This document shows positions 1-10,315 of a stretch of 64,000 nt of DNA, in pieces. The notes beneath the pieces are model-generated. The model worked only from the letters and a program-made list of their open reading frames with translations, ran no database searches and was not told the origin of the DNA. The position numbers and the translations under genes were made by a program. The stretch is from Eucommia ulmoides (Eukaryota; Streptophyta; Magnoliopsida; Garryales; Eucommiaceae): the NCBI GenBank assembly GCA_016647705.1, contig CM028330.1:35539534-35603533 (forward strand), in the 5' to 3' direction. How positions within the stretch are numbered: position 1 is the first letter of the stretch; each line of letters begins with the position of its first letter.

Positions 1-784
1 TAAGGACAATTATCGATTAGCCAAATTCATGACACATTAAGGATTCTAGAACTTGATTGAGGGAAAGCTTGAGGCAAAATCCTAAGCAAGTTAGTTCAGG
101 AGACATGATTTATGCAGTTGTTTTGTCATTTGAGTTTTTTGAAACCTATCATGCAATATCATTATCCCTCGTTACCCTATCGAAGCCTAAATGTAAATTC
201 AATTCAGAACACATAAACTAATACCCTAGTCAGTTGATCTTTTTCTAAACCTAAATCACTGAATTTAAAGGCACATTTGAGTGAATCAAACTAGTAATTG
301 TAAATGCTACTTGATGTGAGCGGTTGGGTTTAGGGCGAACTTCTAATTGGTTCAGTATTTGAGTACTCACTTGTCGTTTTTCATTTGTATTTCACACACC
401 CCTTCAATTGAAAGATTCAAATAAGTTTGGGGGTGTGTTTGTTGAAAAGAAAAGAAAAACAATTCAAAAAAAAAAAAAAAAAAAAAAGAATCAAATGTAA
501 ATACGGTTTTTATTTTCGTTTCTTTTGACAAGTGAGTACGTAGGTCTTTAATTGATAGTTCAGAATTGTTTCCAATCTTTCTATGGGGGTTCGAGAGTGA
601 ATGTGCCAAGCGTTGAGCCTTGGATAACGTTATGTTAACAACGTTAACCTGTTTTCTATTCTGAAATACCCTTGGCCAACTATTCCTAAACCGAACCAAG
701 TCCTTTCAATTTTTTTGAACTACCGAACCTACATTAGTGGAGAGTAGACCCCAATCAGGCCTATGGAAATCCTAGTCTTTCACG
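1..784 (+). mobile_element. Athila-like Gypsy, 3' internal non-coding region (left part)
   Basis: No coding sequence is supported here. The stretch contains a polypurine-like run (AAGTTTGGGGGTGTG near 425) followed by an A-rich tract (464-487), as found in the long region between the coding part and the 3' LTR of Athila-type Gypsy elements. It ends at the TSD GTCTA (785-789). The same five bases recur at 3795-3799, and the text then continues towards an LTR at 4132. The element extends beyond the left edge of the window. The lineage is an inference from the polypurine tract and the LTR ends. Confidence 0.5.
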
Positions 785-984
785 GTCTATGTAAGACCTC
801 GATCTTTGATATACGTATAATTTAAAATCGCATTTTAAAATGTTTCAGAAATATTGAGATGGATGGTGTAAATTAATTATGCGGATTAAAATTTTAGGGA
901 TCAAATTGTAATTTTTCAAAACATTAAAATGAGAATGGGTATAATTAAAATATCAATAAAAAAAGAGGGGGAGGATTGTGTAAA

Positions 985-1108
<124 letters not shown>

Positions 1109-1169
1109 AATGGTAGAAAACGAATGGCGAGGGAGAGGCCACTTGGCAAGCCACTTGATCATATACACA

Positions 1170-1186
1170 AACATATATATACATAT
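1170..1186 (+). promoter_or_regulatory. Putative TATA region of LTR copy A
   Basis: An ATATATATACATAT stretch about 380 bp into the LTR, followed by a purine-rich and then a GT-rich stretch. This layout parallels the element at 56496, where CAATATATAC lies about 280 bp from its LTR start. Inferred from position and composition only. Confidence 0.4.
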
Positions 1187-2981
1187 AGAAATCGGGAGAA
1201 GGGTCGAGAAACAATCTGAAAAATCGAAGAGAAAGAGAGGAAGAGAAAGAAGGAGAGAGCGAGAGAACCGGAAGCAAAGGGGTTCACCGGCGGTGGGTGT
1301 TCGACTGTCGAGGGTGGTTTGTGTGTTCGTCGTGTGTGTGTGGGCTGCTATGGGGGTGTGTGTGTGAGATAATGTGTATGTTTGGTGTGTGGGTTTGATC
1401 ACCGGCAACAATAATGAAGAGAGAGAGAGAGGTCTGACGATGGTGAGTCGTGTGGTGTTGCCGACGCAGGTCTATGGGTACATATGTGTGTTTTTGCTTA
1501 TGTTTGTGTATGTGTGACTGTGTTTCGCTCAAAGGTTCCAGTGCGTTTGTGTGTTATTCATGGGTGTAGCCGTCAGTTAGTTGCCGATGGTGAGTTGTGT
1601 ATTCCGTTGCCGGTGGGGTTGGTGATCAAGGTGTGTTGTGTGTGTGGGTGCTCTGTTTTGATCGTTGGTGTGTTTGTGTGAATTTCGACGGTTGTGTGTA
1701 TTGTGTCGTCGGTGAAGTGGGTGTTGCCGGCCGGGGAGTTAGAGAGAGAAAATGTGGGTTTCAGTTTGGGTGTGTGATCCATTCGGTTGGGTGGTATGGG
1801 TGTGATTGTTGCCATCGTGGGTTGGCTAAAAGGAAGCATAAGCAGAAAACGAAGAGAGAGAAAGAGAGCAATGTATGTGTGTGTATTGTTGGCGGCGGCA
1901 GTTGTGTGCGCCGATCGTTGGGCGGTCGTGTGCATGTGGGTGTGTCGTTTGGTCGGATGGCGTTGTGCATGGTGTGTGGGTGATCGTTGGCGTAGGGCGG
2001 CCAACGGTGAGTGAGATCGCCGGAGTGGATAGTAGAGAGAGAAAATGGGGGAGTGGTTGGCCGGGGCAGTAACAGGAACCGAAATAGGAAACAAAAGCCA
2101 AAACAGAGAAAAAGAAAATAAAGGAAGAAAAAAAAAGAAAAAAGAATGGAAAATTTGCAGAAACCACCCCACTAAAAATCCAAAACCCATTTCATGGCCG
2201 CCAAACGATTCAAAAACAGGTAAAATTTCAAATCGATTATTAATTCTCATTAAATTAAATTTTATTTAACGTTACAATTAGTGTAATCGTAATAATTTCG
2301 CAATGGTTAATTTTAATAACGTTTTTCGTTAAGTTTAGTATAGTTTATTAAATTAAATTCTAGTATCAAAATTTTGTAACCAGGATAATAAATTCGGGAC
2401 CGTTCACATAAATAAATTTTATACAATAATTAGTAACGAAGTGAAAGTAACTGAATACCAATTTTTATAAATAAAAGGTGGGGAATAGGAAATTACGAAA
2501 ATTTGGGTCTGCATTGCGGGATTAGGTTATTGTTTGCATAAAATATTAATTTAGGCCCTGTCACTATTAGGTTCGCAAGCACCAGAGTACCGGTAGAGAA
2601 TAGGCGGTCAAAGTCTTCGAAAACGGATAATCAGGTGAGTGTACTATCTTCTTGCAAAAATCTATTTTCATATATATATATATATATATGATGGAATAAA
2701 TGCGTTTACTTAAAATTTGATAAGTTTATAACATATATGGATTAAATCGGTTTTGGAGATAGAGGTCAATGTTATTGATTTGCAGTCTGACGATGTTGTT
2801 ATTAATTTAACGATATTGTTGATTTTTTCTGCTTCGGCAGAGCGTTGATTATTTATTGAATTGTAGTTTGATGATGATATTATTGATTTGATGAGGTGGT
2901 TGATTGTAGGCAGAGTTGTTGTTGTTGAGATGGAGATGAGTTGTTGTTGTTGAGGTGAGTTGGAGATTGGTGTTGGATTTT

Positions 2982-3115
2982 TACCCGTCTGGCATAGTCC
3001 AGCGGAGTAGTGTTTCACCCATCTGGCATAGTCCAGCGGAGCGTTGTTTCACCCGCTTGGCATAGTCCAGCGGAGCGTTGTTCACCCGTCTGGCATAGTC
3101 CAGCGGAGCGTTGTT
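2982..3115 (+). repeat. 33-34-bp minisatellite, four units, in LTR copy A
   Basis: Four head-to-tail units containing CTGGCATAGTCCAGCGGAG begin near 2982, 3016, 3050 and 3083. The array sits just upstream of the conserved GGTACC block. Other LTR copies carry unrelated repeat units at the same place. Confidence 0.9.
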
Positions 3116-3149
3116 GTATCCTGCTAGGAAGGCATATCCTACGGGATAC

Positions 3150-3177
3150 GGTACCGTTGCAACTCCCGATCGTGAGG
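3150..3177 (+). promoter_or_regulatory. Conserved 28-bp LTR block, copy A
   Basis: The block begins with the palindrome GGTACC, continues GTTGCAACTCC, and ends with the palindrome CGATCG plus TGAGG. It recurs at 14713-14740, 58416-58443 and 61309-61336, and on the minus strand at 37767-37794 and 62007-62034, although the surrounding LTR sequence has diverged strongly. Function unknown; conservation suggests a binding site or RNA element. Confidence 0.7.
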
Positions 3178-3799
3178 TTAAAATGATCACATGGCTAGCC
3201 GAGGTATGGTGTGGTGTGATGTGATGTGGTGTGACATGGTGTGATGTGGTGTGGTGTGATGTGGTGTTTTACTTATATTGGGTGATTTATTATTTATTAT
3301 GGTGATTGGTATCATTTTATACTAGATGGGTTTGAATGGAACTTATACTTATTGATTTATTTTCACTGCTGATTTTTTTTTACTGACCATGTGATGTTTA
3401 TATATCTACACTTGATCCATTTAGACGTTGTAGAATGAATTATTATTATAAAATATTTTTACTAAGAAGACAGTACACTCGCAGGTAAAATAGTTAGGAG
3501 TCAGTCGGTCCCCTACTAGCGCTAGATAGAGTAATGCGGGTCTCGCGATAGAGTCATTGGAGAGAAATTTTATTTTGACAAGGTGTTAGAGATAAATCTA
3601 AGTGAGATTCATGGGATTTGTTTGGTTGTTCCTATATTTGGGACGGTGTACTCCTATGAAGTTGGAATCATGTATATGTTGTATAGAATGAAATTTTGTA
3701 TATTTTCGTCTTGTGTTTGGTTAGTCAGTTAGATGATGTCATGTCGACGTCACGCCATCCTCTGGATGTCGGGTGTCAGGGACGGGTCGTGACAGTCTA

Positions 3800-4131
3800 A
3801 GTCATGAATTTCGTTCGAGGATAATCCAATCCGGTCGTTGTATAGTTATATTATTGAGTCTCGCACTAACACGTTTAAAGGATCTAGAATAGTGTTTACC
3901 ATTATTGCATGTCGAAATTCTAGAACCATATGATGTGTTTTACCGCCTGAACTCGATATGACTGGCGGTTGTTGAGAGACAACAATAATTTAGCCGTTAG
4001 AAGAATTTAAAACTCGCATGTTGTTATGTTTAGATTGTTTTAGGATGTTTGTTATTTCATTTAGTTGTATTTTTCATTTTCGTGTGTGTATTTGGCTCGA
4101 GAACTAGCCAAATTCCAAGTTTGGGGGTATT
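3800..4131 (+). mobile_element. Athila-like Gypsy, 3' internal region (right part) with polypurine tract
   Basis: Continuation of the sequence interrupted at 784. It holds no open frame of note and ends with the polypurine tract AAGTTTGGGGGTAT (4117-4130), directly before the LTR start TGATAGG at 4132. This tract is typical of Athila-type elements. Confidence 0.55.
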
Positions 4132-5805
4132 TGATAGGTGTGATCCACCTACGTATTTCCAAACCGAATTAAGTTAGTTTTCGAGTGTTTATATAATATT
4201 TTATCATGTTTTAATTAGTTTTATTACTTTTTGTATAAATAAGATGTGGGGGCAAAAAGATAGGAAACTGGAGCGAAAACGACGAGATCGAACCAAATGT
4301 GATCAAATAACGGTGGAAAAACAAGCTCGGAAGCAAAATTATGAAACAAGCCCACCGCCACGGCGTCTAAACTACTGTTGTGGTGGTAAAGATGTTGAGA
4401 AAAGAACAAATATTACTGATGGACCACAGCCTAGGCAGAAATCTAGCAGAGAAAACAAAAATAGGCTACTGATAGCCTACCTCCTAGGCGGAAATCCAAC
4501 AGAAGTTCTTCCTAAGCCACCGCTATCTTCATCGCCGCGGCGGTCACCAACCGACCTAGTATCCGCCTAGGCAGTGGATCCCTTCGCCTAGGCGGAGAGT
4601 CTCTGCACAGCCTAGATAGTTTTAGGATATTTATTTAAATATTTTGCTTATAAATACTATTCCCTATCCCCCTTTCTTGAACCCCCCCAGCCATTTGGGC
4701 AACTTAGGCCATATTTAGTCTAGGGTTTAGGAGTTTTAGAGGTAGAGCTCACATCCCGAAGTGGAGAAGACGACAAATCGATCGTTGAGCGTTCTTAGTG
4801 GTTTATCTTCGGACGAGACTAAGTTCTTCGGTTGTTTTTCCTTATTTCTTTATCTTAGGATCATGTGAGCACATTTAGTTTGTTATTTCATTGTAAATAC
4901 GGCTAAGGCCATAGCTAAACATGGATTATAGTAGGGATTAACATATAATTTATAAATATGTTATTTGGATGATTTCGGTATTGCGTTTCTATTTGTTCTT
5001 CGCAGTTTGATTGTGTTTATCGTATTGTTTGTTTATCATGCTTAGTTAGATAAATGGAGAATACGGGGTTTTGACCAACCTTGGATTCGGATTTGGGTAA
5101 ACAAATGCCACGATTCTATAACCCGGTCGAGGTTTGGATTGTGGACAATCGATGACGTTGGGGCAAGACTCATGTGACCTAGGGTCGTTAAGACATTGAG
5201 GGGGACTTCTTCATTGGCACGAAGTTGCGTTATATCCCTCGTCTTACACTCAAGAGAGGTGACGATAGAGTTTTAGAACGGAGATTGTCGATAGGGTAAA
5301 TACAACGCACGATCTAATGACTCGGTCGGGAGTTGAATTGTGTGCAATCAATGACGCTGGGCGAGACTCACGTGACCTAGGGTCGTTAAGACGTTGAGGG
5401 GGATTTTTTCGTTGACTCAAAATTATGTATTCTCCCGTCTTACACTCGGAATAGGTGACAGTGGAGTTTACGTATGGAGATTGTCAAATAGGTCGAACAA
5501 CGTAAACGTGAGTAAATCGAGATCAAACACGTATTTATAAACACATTAATCCCTAGGCAATTCTTGACCCTAAAACATATTAGCATATTAGTGTAGTTAA
5601 TTTAGGTTATATTAGTATTAGTTTAATTAATTAAATACATTTGTTTTTCGCCTAGATAAAGTTAGGTCACGACAAACGCAGTATTCGATAGTAAGGACAC
5701 CGATCCCTGTGGATACGATAACCTGATCTTAAGGATCACACTATACTAAAACTTAGACCTCGTATACTTGCGAGTGTAAGTAGCGGCGTATTTTACGCCC
5801 TACCA
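4132..5805 (+). mobile_element. 3' LTR of Athila-like Gypsy element
   Basis: Starts TGATAGG after a polypurine tract. Its last 130 bp read GATCCCTGTGGATACGATAA, then an ACTTGCGAGTGTAAG-type end, which is the usual ending of Athila/Tat LTRs. The end CTACCA (5800-5805) is one change from the expected CTATCA. Length 1674 bp. It lies directly against Tat integrase sequence, so this element probably inserted into that one; a TSD cannot be checked because the 5' end is outside the window. Confidence 0.6.
5107..5500 (+). repeat. About 199-bp tandem duplication inside the Athila-like LTR
   Basis: Two diverged units starting near 5110 and 5309 share CACGTGACCTAGGGTCGTTAAGAC-like text (the first copy has CATGTGACC), CGGTCG, GTCTTACACTC and GGAGATTGTC in the same order. 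The first unit holds ACCTAGGGTCGTTAAGACAT and the second ACCTAGGGTCGTTAAGACGT. Confidence 0.75.
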
Positions 5806-5810
5806 CTACT

Positions 5811-6822
5811 CATGCAAGGGTTCATAAAGGAATCTACGATAATCATTTAGGAGCATGATCCTTGGAAAATAAGACATTGAGGCGAGGCTACTTTTGGCTG
5901 ACAGTGGAGGTTGATGCTCGGGATTTAGTAAAAAAGTGTGACAAGTGTCAGCTACCATAAATATCCTAGTCACAAAACAACTTTATATGACTGAACCACG
6001 GCCTTTTTCTTAGTGGGAAGTTGATATCCTTAGTCCATTCCCTATAGCTGCTGCGTGGAAGAAGTTTTTGATAATAACTCTTGACTATTTCACTAACTGG
6101 GTTGAAGCTAAAGTCGTGGCTAAAATCAATGATATCATTTGTTGATTTGGGATACCACAAGCCATCATCAATGATCATGTTACGCAATTTGACTACAACT
6201 TGCTCGGTGACTTTTGCTCGGGGTTAGACATACGTCATTATATGTCTACCCCGGGGCATCCCTAATCAAATGGTCAAGTAGAGGTAACCAATCGAACCAT
6301 TCTACATACCCTAAAAATCCAGTTAGAAAAGTCTAAACCCAAATGGGTTGAGGACCTTCCCTCAGTCTTATGGGCTTACCACACTACATCGAGAGTCCCA
6401 ATAGGGGAAACACCCTTTGCAATGGAATTTGTTGCTAAAGTTGTAATTCCTATTGAGAACAAGGATACGAACATATAAAGTGGCACACTTCAACATCGAC
6501 GAGAACACTAATGAGCTATCGTTCAGCTTGAACTTGATATAGGAAAGAAGAGAAGAAACTTATTTATGACAAGCTACCTACAAAGGACAAATGGCTTGAT
6601 ACCATAACAAATGTGTTAGACCGCATTCGAAGAAGGGGTTCTAGTTCTGCTAAAAGTGATAACACTACCAAAAATTGAGCAAAAAGAAAATTGGGACCAA
6701 ATTGGGAAGGAACAGATGAGGTACCAACATCATCGGTCCCGGGGCCTATAAACTCAAGACACTAGATGGACAACCCCTACGAAATCCATGGAATGTAGAA
6801 CACCTTAAGAAGTATTATCAGT
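5811..6822 (+). pseudogene. Decayed integrase end of a Tat-lineage Gypsy pol gene
   Basis: Conceptual translation in shifting frames gives the three integrase parts in order. First is the zinc-binding HHCC domain (about 5817-5958), with the NHLG histidine region and CDKCQ. Second is the catalytic core (5960-6470), starting WEVDIL with the first Asp, then NDHVTQF with the second Asp (GTQF in most relatives), and GQVEVTNRT with the Glu, followed by WVEDLPSVLWAYHTT and GETPFAMEF. Third is the C-terminal part (6660-6822), with GPGAYKLKTLDGQPL and WNVEHLKKYY, then a stop. Stops, frameshifts and a short deletion between the first and second Asp make it non-functional. These motifs are those of Tat/Ogre-lineage integrases. 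The 5' part is cut off at the Athila-like LTR. Confidence 0.85.
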
Positions 6823-7240
6823 AGAAACTAGTCTTTGTGTAAGGTGTAGTTTGTGCCTACTTAAAAAAATCATTCTGGATTGAAATTACTACGAGTATTG
6901 ACATGCTACGACTAGACAACCATTGTAACTACACTTCCTATTCGGCATGACAAGTAGATGGGAGTTATCAACAAGGGATCCAGGACAAACTCCACCGACC
7001 AGCCAACTAACACGTTTCAACACATCTAGCTCGTCGATGGCCTGAAAAACCCTCATCATACTCTGATTATACTTGAATAAAACCGACAAATTGGAAACAC
7101 TCGAGTGGGGGCCGGGGAAAGGAGGCCATCGGGGTTCAAAGTCCTTCGAAATGGGAGGAACTTTTGATTCTGTTTTCTACGATTTACCCGATACTACTTT
7201 GTTCTTACTCGGTATCATTCTATGCTCTTACTTTTATACA
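6823..7240. other. Spacer downstream of Tat pol, no supported gene
   Basis: Non-repetitive sequence between the pol stop codon and the tandem duplication at 7246. Tat elements normally have a long 3' spacer here. I see no coding or RNA feature in it. Confidence 0.5.
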
Positions 7241-7245
7241 TTCGT

Positions 7246-7485
7246 ACTTGATGTTTTTCTACAATCGTTACTATACGATTTAGCCACAACAACATCGTAA
7301 AAAGAAAAAAAGAAAAGAGGATGCTGAATTATTATTTTTATAAATTGAGAGGATGCGATGTTTATTTTTATAAACATCGCACTTGATGTTTTTCTACAAT
7401 CGTTACCATACGATTTAGCCACAGCATCGTAAAAAGAAAAAAGAAAAGAGGATGCTGAATTATTATTTTTATAAATTAAGAGGGG
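7246..7485. repeat. 135-bp tandem duplication
   Basis: ACTTGATGTTTTTCTACAAT starts at 7246 and again at 7381. The two units run in parallel through CATCGTAAAAAGAAA and GAGGATGCTGAATTATTATT with few differences, so the duplication is recent compared with the decay of pol. Confidence 0.9.
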
Positions 7486-7510
7486 GTGTGGAGCAGCTCC
7501 CGCACAACAA

Positions 7511-7542
7511 GGGGGGGGGGGGGGTGGAGTTTCCCCTATCCA

Positions 7543-7573
<31 letters not shown>
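7511..7573. repeat. Poly-G run and (AAAT)n microsatellite
   Basis: Fourteen consecutive G (7511-7524), followed after a short gap by about seven AAAT units (7545-7573). The G-run could form an unusual DNA structure. No coding role. Confidence 0.95.
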
Positions 7574-7649
7574 AGAGAGAAAAAGAAAACAAAAACAAAA
7601 ACAAACTTTATTTCCTTTTCTTATTCTATTCTTCTACGTTTTCGGGCGG

Positions 7650-8104
7650 GGGAGGGATGAGCGTTTACTGCTCGAGAGCCATCTTCTCGTCGGTGGAGGG
7701 ATAACTGTCCACCACAGTGTAGTCCACGAGGGTATTGAGGAGCTTCTTTTATTTTTCTTTTGTGGCTTTGCTCCGCTCCTCTGCTTGGATCCGGAACCTT
7801 TTCTCATTCGCCAACTCCGTCGCTAGGCCGACACCTTCGCCTCCTCTGGCTCGAGCTTACCAAACGTCTCTAGTATCTCTAACACCGCGTTGTAGTAGTT
7901 GGCGTCCAAATTAACATACAAGGCGCGAAGCTCTTCAATTTTACAGAGGCGTTGGTGCGTCCACTCCTCCATTTTAAGTTCATGTATTAGGGTCTCCACC
8001 CTCCCAGCGTTGCGGATTTGCTTTTCTCTACACTCGTCGATATCATAGTGTGATATCCATGTCACAAAAGTGGTGAAAAAAAGAGAAGAAAAATTAACAT
8101 ACAA
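7650..8104 (-). pseudogene. Antisense ORF remnant of a Tat-type retrotransposon (coiled-coil end)
   Basis: On the minus strand a reading frame from 8104 to 7823, and after one break further down to about 7650, encodes a charged, helix-forming stretch. It includes GRVETLIHELKMEE, LEILETFGKLEPEEAK and, beyond the break, LANEKRFRIQAEERSKATKE and LVDYTVVDSYPSTDEKMALE. Heptad-like spacing suggests a coiled coil. An antisense ORF between pol and the 3' LTR is known in Tat-lineage elements such as maize Grande, and this one lies in that place and orientation. Internal stops and a duplication show it is broken. The family assignment is inference. Confidence 0.5.
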
Positions 8105-8270
8105 GGCGCGGAGCTCTTAGATTTTACAGAGGCGTTGGTGCGACCGCTTCTCCATTTTAAGTTCATGTATTAGGGTCTCCACCCTCCGAGCGTTGTGGAT
8201 TTGCTTTTCTCTACACTTGTCGATATCATAGTGTGAACCCACAAAAATGGCTAAAAAAAGAGAAGAAAAG
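7911..8270. repeat. 183-bp tandem duplication within the antisense ORF
   Basis: TTAACATACAAGGCGCG begins at 7911 and again at 8094. Both units continue through TTTTACAGAGGCGTTGGTGCG, cut here to its shared core, and GGGTCTCCACCCTCC to AAAGAGAAGAAAA. The duplication repeats the coiled-coil coding part on the minus strand. Confidence 0.9.
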
Positions 8271-8389
8271 TGGGGATAAAACGAGAAGAAGAAGTTGTCT
8301 GAAGAAAGGTGAGAAATTGTAGAATGGAGTATAAAAATTTGGTGTAAAATCAATATAGCACACCTACTTGACGGTGGGTAATCCAACAA

Positions 8390-8673
8390 TTATGCTAAAT
8401 ATAATGTGCCATTTTTAAAAAAATATTTTTTTGTATTAAATTAAAATTTATTTTTTAATTCTATTTTTTAAAAAGTAACCCTAAATTTCAATTTAATTTT
8501 TATTTTTTAAAATTTTTAATTCACTAAATTACCTAACCCCAAGCCCAACCCAAGCCCAACCCGAATTAAAAACTCCAATCAAACAAATGAGGGGGACAAA
8601 AGACAAACTAGACAGTGGGCAAAGAGAGAGAGAGGGCATTTTCTATTCTGAAGTGGGTAGACAGAGAGAATGC

Positions 8674-8704
<31 letters not shown>

Positions 8705-9213
8705 CAATTCCTATGTAAAGTGGGTATACAGAGAGAGAACTATACATACGAGAGATAGAGAGTTGCGATGGTGATCAGAGATCAGAATGACAAGTGGATC
8801 TGCAAGATAAACTAAGATTTATGCCAAAAGAAGAAGATGAAGAACTGAGCACGTGAATTTGACCTTTGGAGCTCCCACGATTTTTTGGTTGATGGTTGAA
8901 TGTGTGCTAAATATTGCTAACGCAGAGGAGATGTGCCATTTTGGCACAACTTATCCATGAGCTATTGAAGCTATTATTTTGCTTCAAAAGTGGCAAAATG
9001 GAAGTTATTTAGGATGGCACACCATATACGTGAGACCTTGGAGATGCTCCAAATAGGCAAATTGAAGGCGCAATGCCAAGGGGAATAAGCATTAAAAGTT
9101 GAGCATTAATTGGAATAATGAATGAAGAATACCAAAAGGTTGTTGCATTAATTGGGATGAGTAATGCTATTTTGAGGCTGATGATAATGAACCCAATCAT
9201 TAACCACCAAACA
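8390..9213. other. AT-rich spacer with (GA)n tracts
   Basis: No gene is supported. 8400-8540 is very AT-rich. 8620-8760 holds several GA-rich tracts, the longest a (GA)n microsatellite at about 8674-8704. The stretch around 8930-9050 contains short palindromic pieces and the phrase TTGGAGATGCTCC, seen at the ends of some plant MITEs, but I could not find a matching partner end. Confidence 0.5.
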
Positions 9214-9779
9214 TTAAGAACGAGCTAGACGGGCAAGAGGTTCAATTTGTTGAGAATCTCCTAGATGAATGAGTGAAGAGGAAATTGCACCATGCCTAAG
9301 AAGGCACCGATGTATAAGGTGATCTTCCAAGGCACGTGTCAGTGTGCTCGATCCTTCAACTCCAGAAGGGACAATACTACCCTGGGATGAGGAATGGAAT
9401 ATTTTGAGTATATTTTCTAGAGATAACTCTCCAAAATACAACTCCTCTAGGCTCTGATTGAGTTGAGTTTGGGGTGAGTAGTCACTCTAGTAGGAACCGC
9501 TGATCCCCCAACATCCTAGACTTGAGGAACCGCAGAAAGAGCTACCAACGGCGCTTGAGAGAGCTTAGTCGCAGCGTCAAGATCAGGCCTAACAGAAGGC
9601 CTAACCCTCGACTCAGCTGCATCCACAAGGTCAGGCCTAACAGAAGGCCCGACCCTTCTATCAACCCAATCACCTAAAACTAAAGCACCAGAGTTAGCCC
9701 CCGAGCGCCTAGTAGGAGGAGGGACTACAACCAAAGGGTATGTAACATCATCATTGCCGTGGGAGGCAACACTAAACAA
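9214..9779 (-). pseudogene. Minus-strand retrotransposon ORF remnants of unknown family
   Basis: Two minus-strand frames follow one another. The first (9779-9516) begins MFSVASHGNDDVTYP, has a proline-rich stretch PPPTRRSG, and contains a short internal repeat (GPSVRPDLVDAAES then RPSVRPDLDAATK). The second (9441-9214) contains SSSQGSIVPSGVEGS and ends LARLARS. They lie downstream of a minus-strand TATA box at 10144-10155. They may be the start of a Tat-type gag or the upstream part of the antisense ORF at 7650-8104. I do not recognise a domain. GC content is higher than in the surroundings, which fits a former coding region. Confidence 0.35.
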
Positions 9780-10315
9780 TTAACATAGTCAAGGACCTGT
9801 GGCACTTAGACATCACCAGAGTAGAATAGAAAAATAAAACAAGACACACACACACCAAAAAAAAGAAAAAGAAAAAGAAAGACGACGCTAACAATTTGCC
9901 AGAACATGACGACATTTATTACATTAAAATAACGCAAACAAAAGGGAAGAAACACGACTCGACGAGACTAATGAATAACAAATGTAAAAATCGAGCAACT
10001 AGGATGAATAATCAATAAAAGTGCTTGCTGGAAGGGAATTAAAGAGGATCATTGAAATTCGTAGGAGAAACAACTAAGGAGTGCCAGGGAAAAGACTGGG
10101 ATAACAAGAGATTTTAGGAAGTTCAAATTGTGAGGTAGCCTCGTCCTTTATATAGGGGGTGACCACGTAGGATTCTCATTAATTGTACCTAGGAAAATGA
10201 GGAGACGTGCCATCAAATCAATCATCGAACATTAAATGCTTGACATGCTTCGGGAGTGAAACATGAGGTGTCGCATTTTGAAAATTCCCATTGGGTTCTA
10301 TGTTCAAGAGAGCAT
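9780..10315 (-). promoter_or_regulatory. Minus-strand promoter and leader region (LTR or antisense-ORF promoter)
   Basis: On the minus strand a clear TATA box, CCTATATAAAGG (10144-10155), stands about 365 bp upstream of the ATG at 9779. Upstream of it are CCACGTAGGA-like and GACGTGCC-like sequences (read on the plus strand). The leader contains (CA)n/(GA)-rich tracts near 9843-9880. This is the layout of a Tat-type LTR U3-R region or of a promoter for an antisense ORF. The block is cut at 10316 by a SIRE-type LTR and resumes at 24581. Confidence 0.45.

Larger units (their letters stand above)
2635..3484 (+). other. Conserved inverted-repeat segment with splice-like ends, LTR copy A
   Basis: The segment opens with CAG|GTGAGTGTACTATCTTCTT and closes with AAGAAGACAGTACACTCGCAG|G. 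The 19-bp ends (2635-2653 and 3464-3482) are near-perfect reverse complements of each other. The left end fits a plant 5' splice site and the right end a 3' splice site. A second, weaker inner pair is ATGGATTAAAT (2737-2747) and CTTGATCCAT (3411-3420). Between them lie the tandem array and the GGTACC block. The same order recurs in five other Tekay-type LTR copies in this window. Confidence 0.7.

Noticed and set aside
1573..2269. Several overlapping long frames on both strands of LTR copy A
   Set aside because: The region is GT-rich LTR leader with few stops by composition. All six frames are equally open, and the same layout recurs in non-coding LTRs at 57-58 kb.
8330..9050. Possible MITE with TTGGAGATGCTCC end
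   Set aside because: The phrase is familiar from plant MITE ends, but I found no matching inverted partner or TSD.
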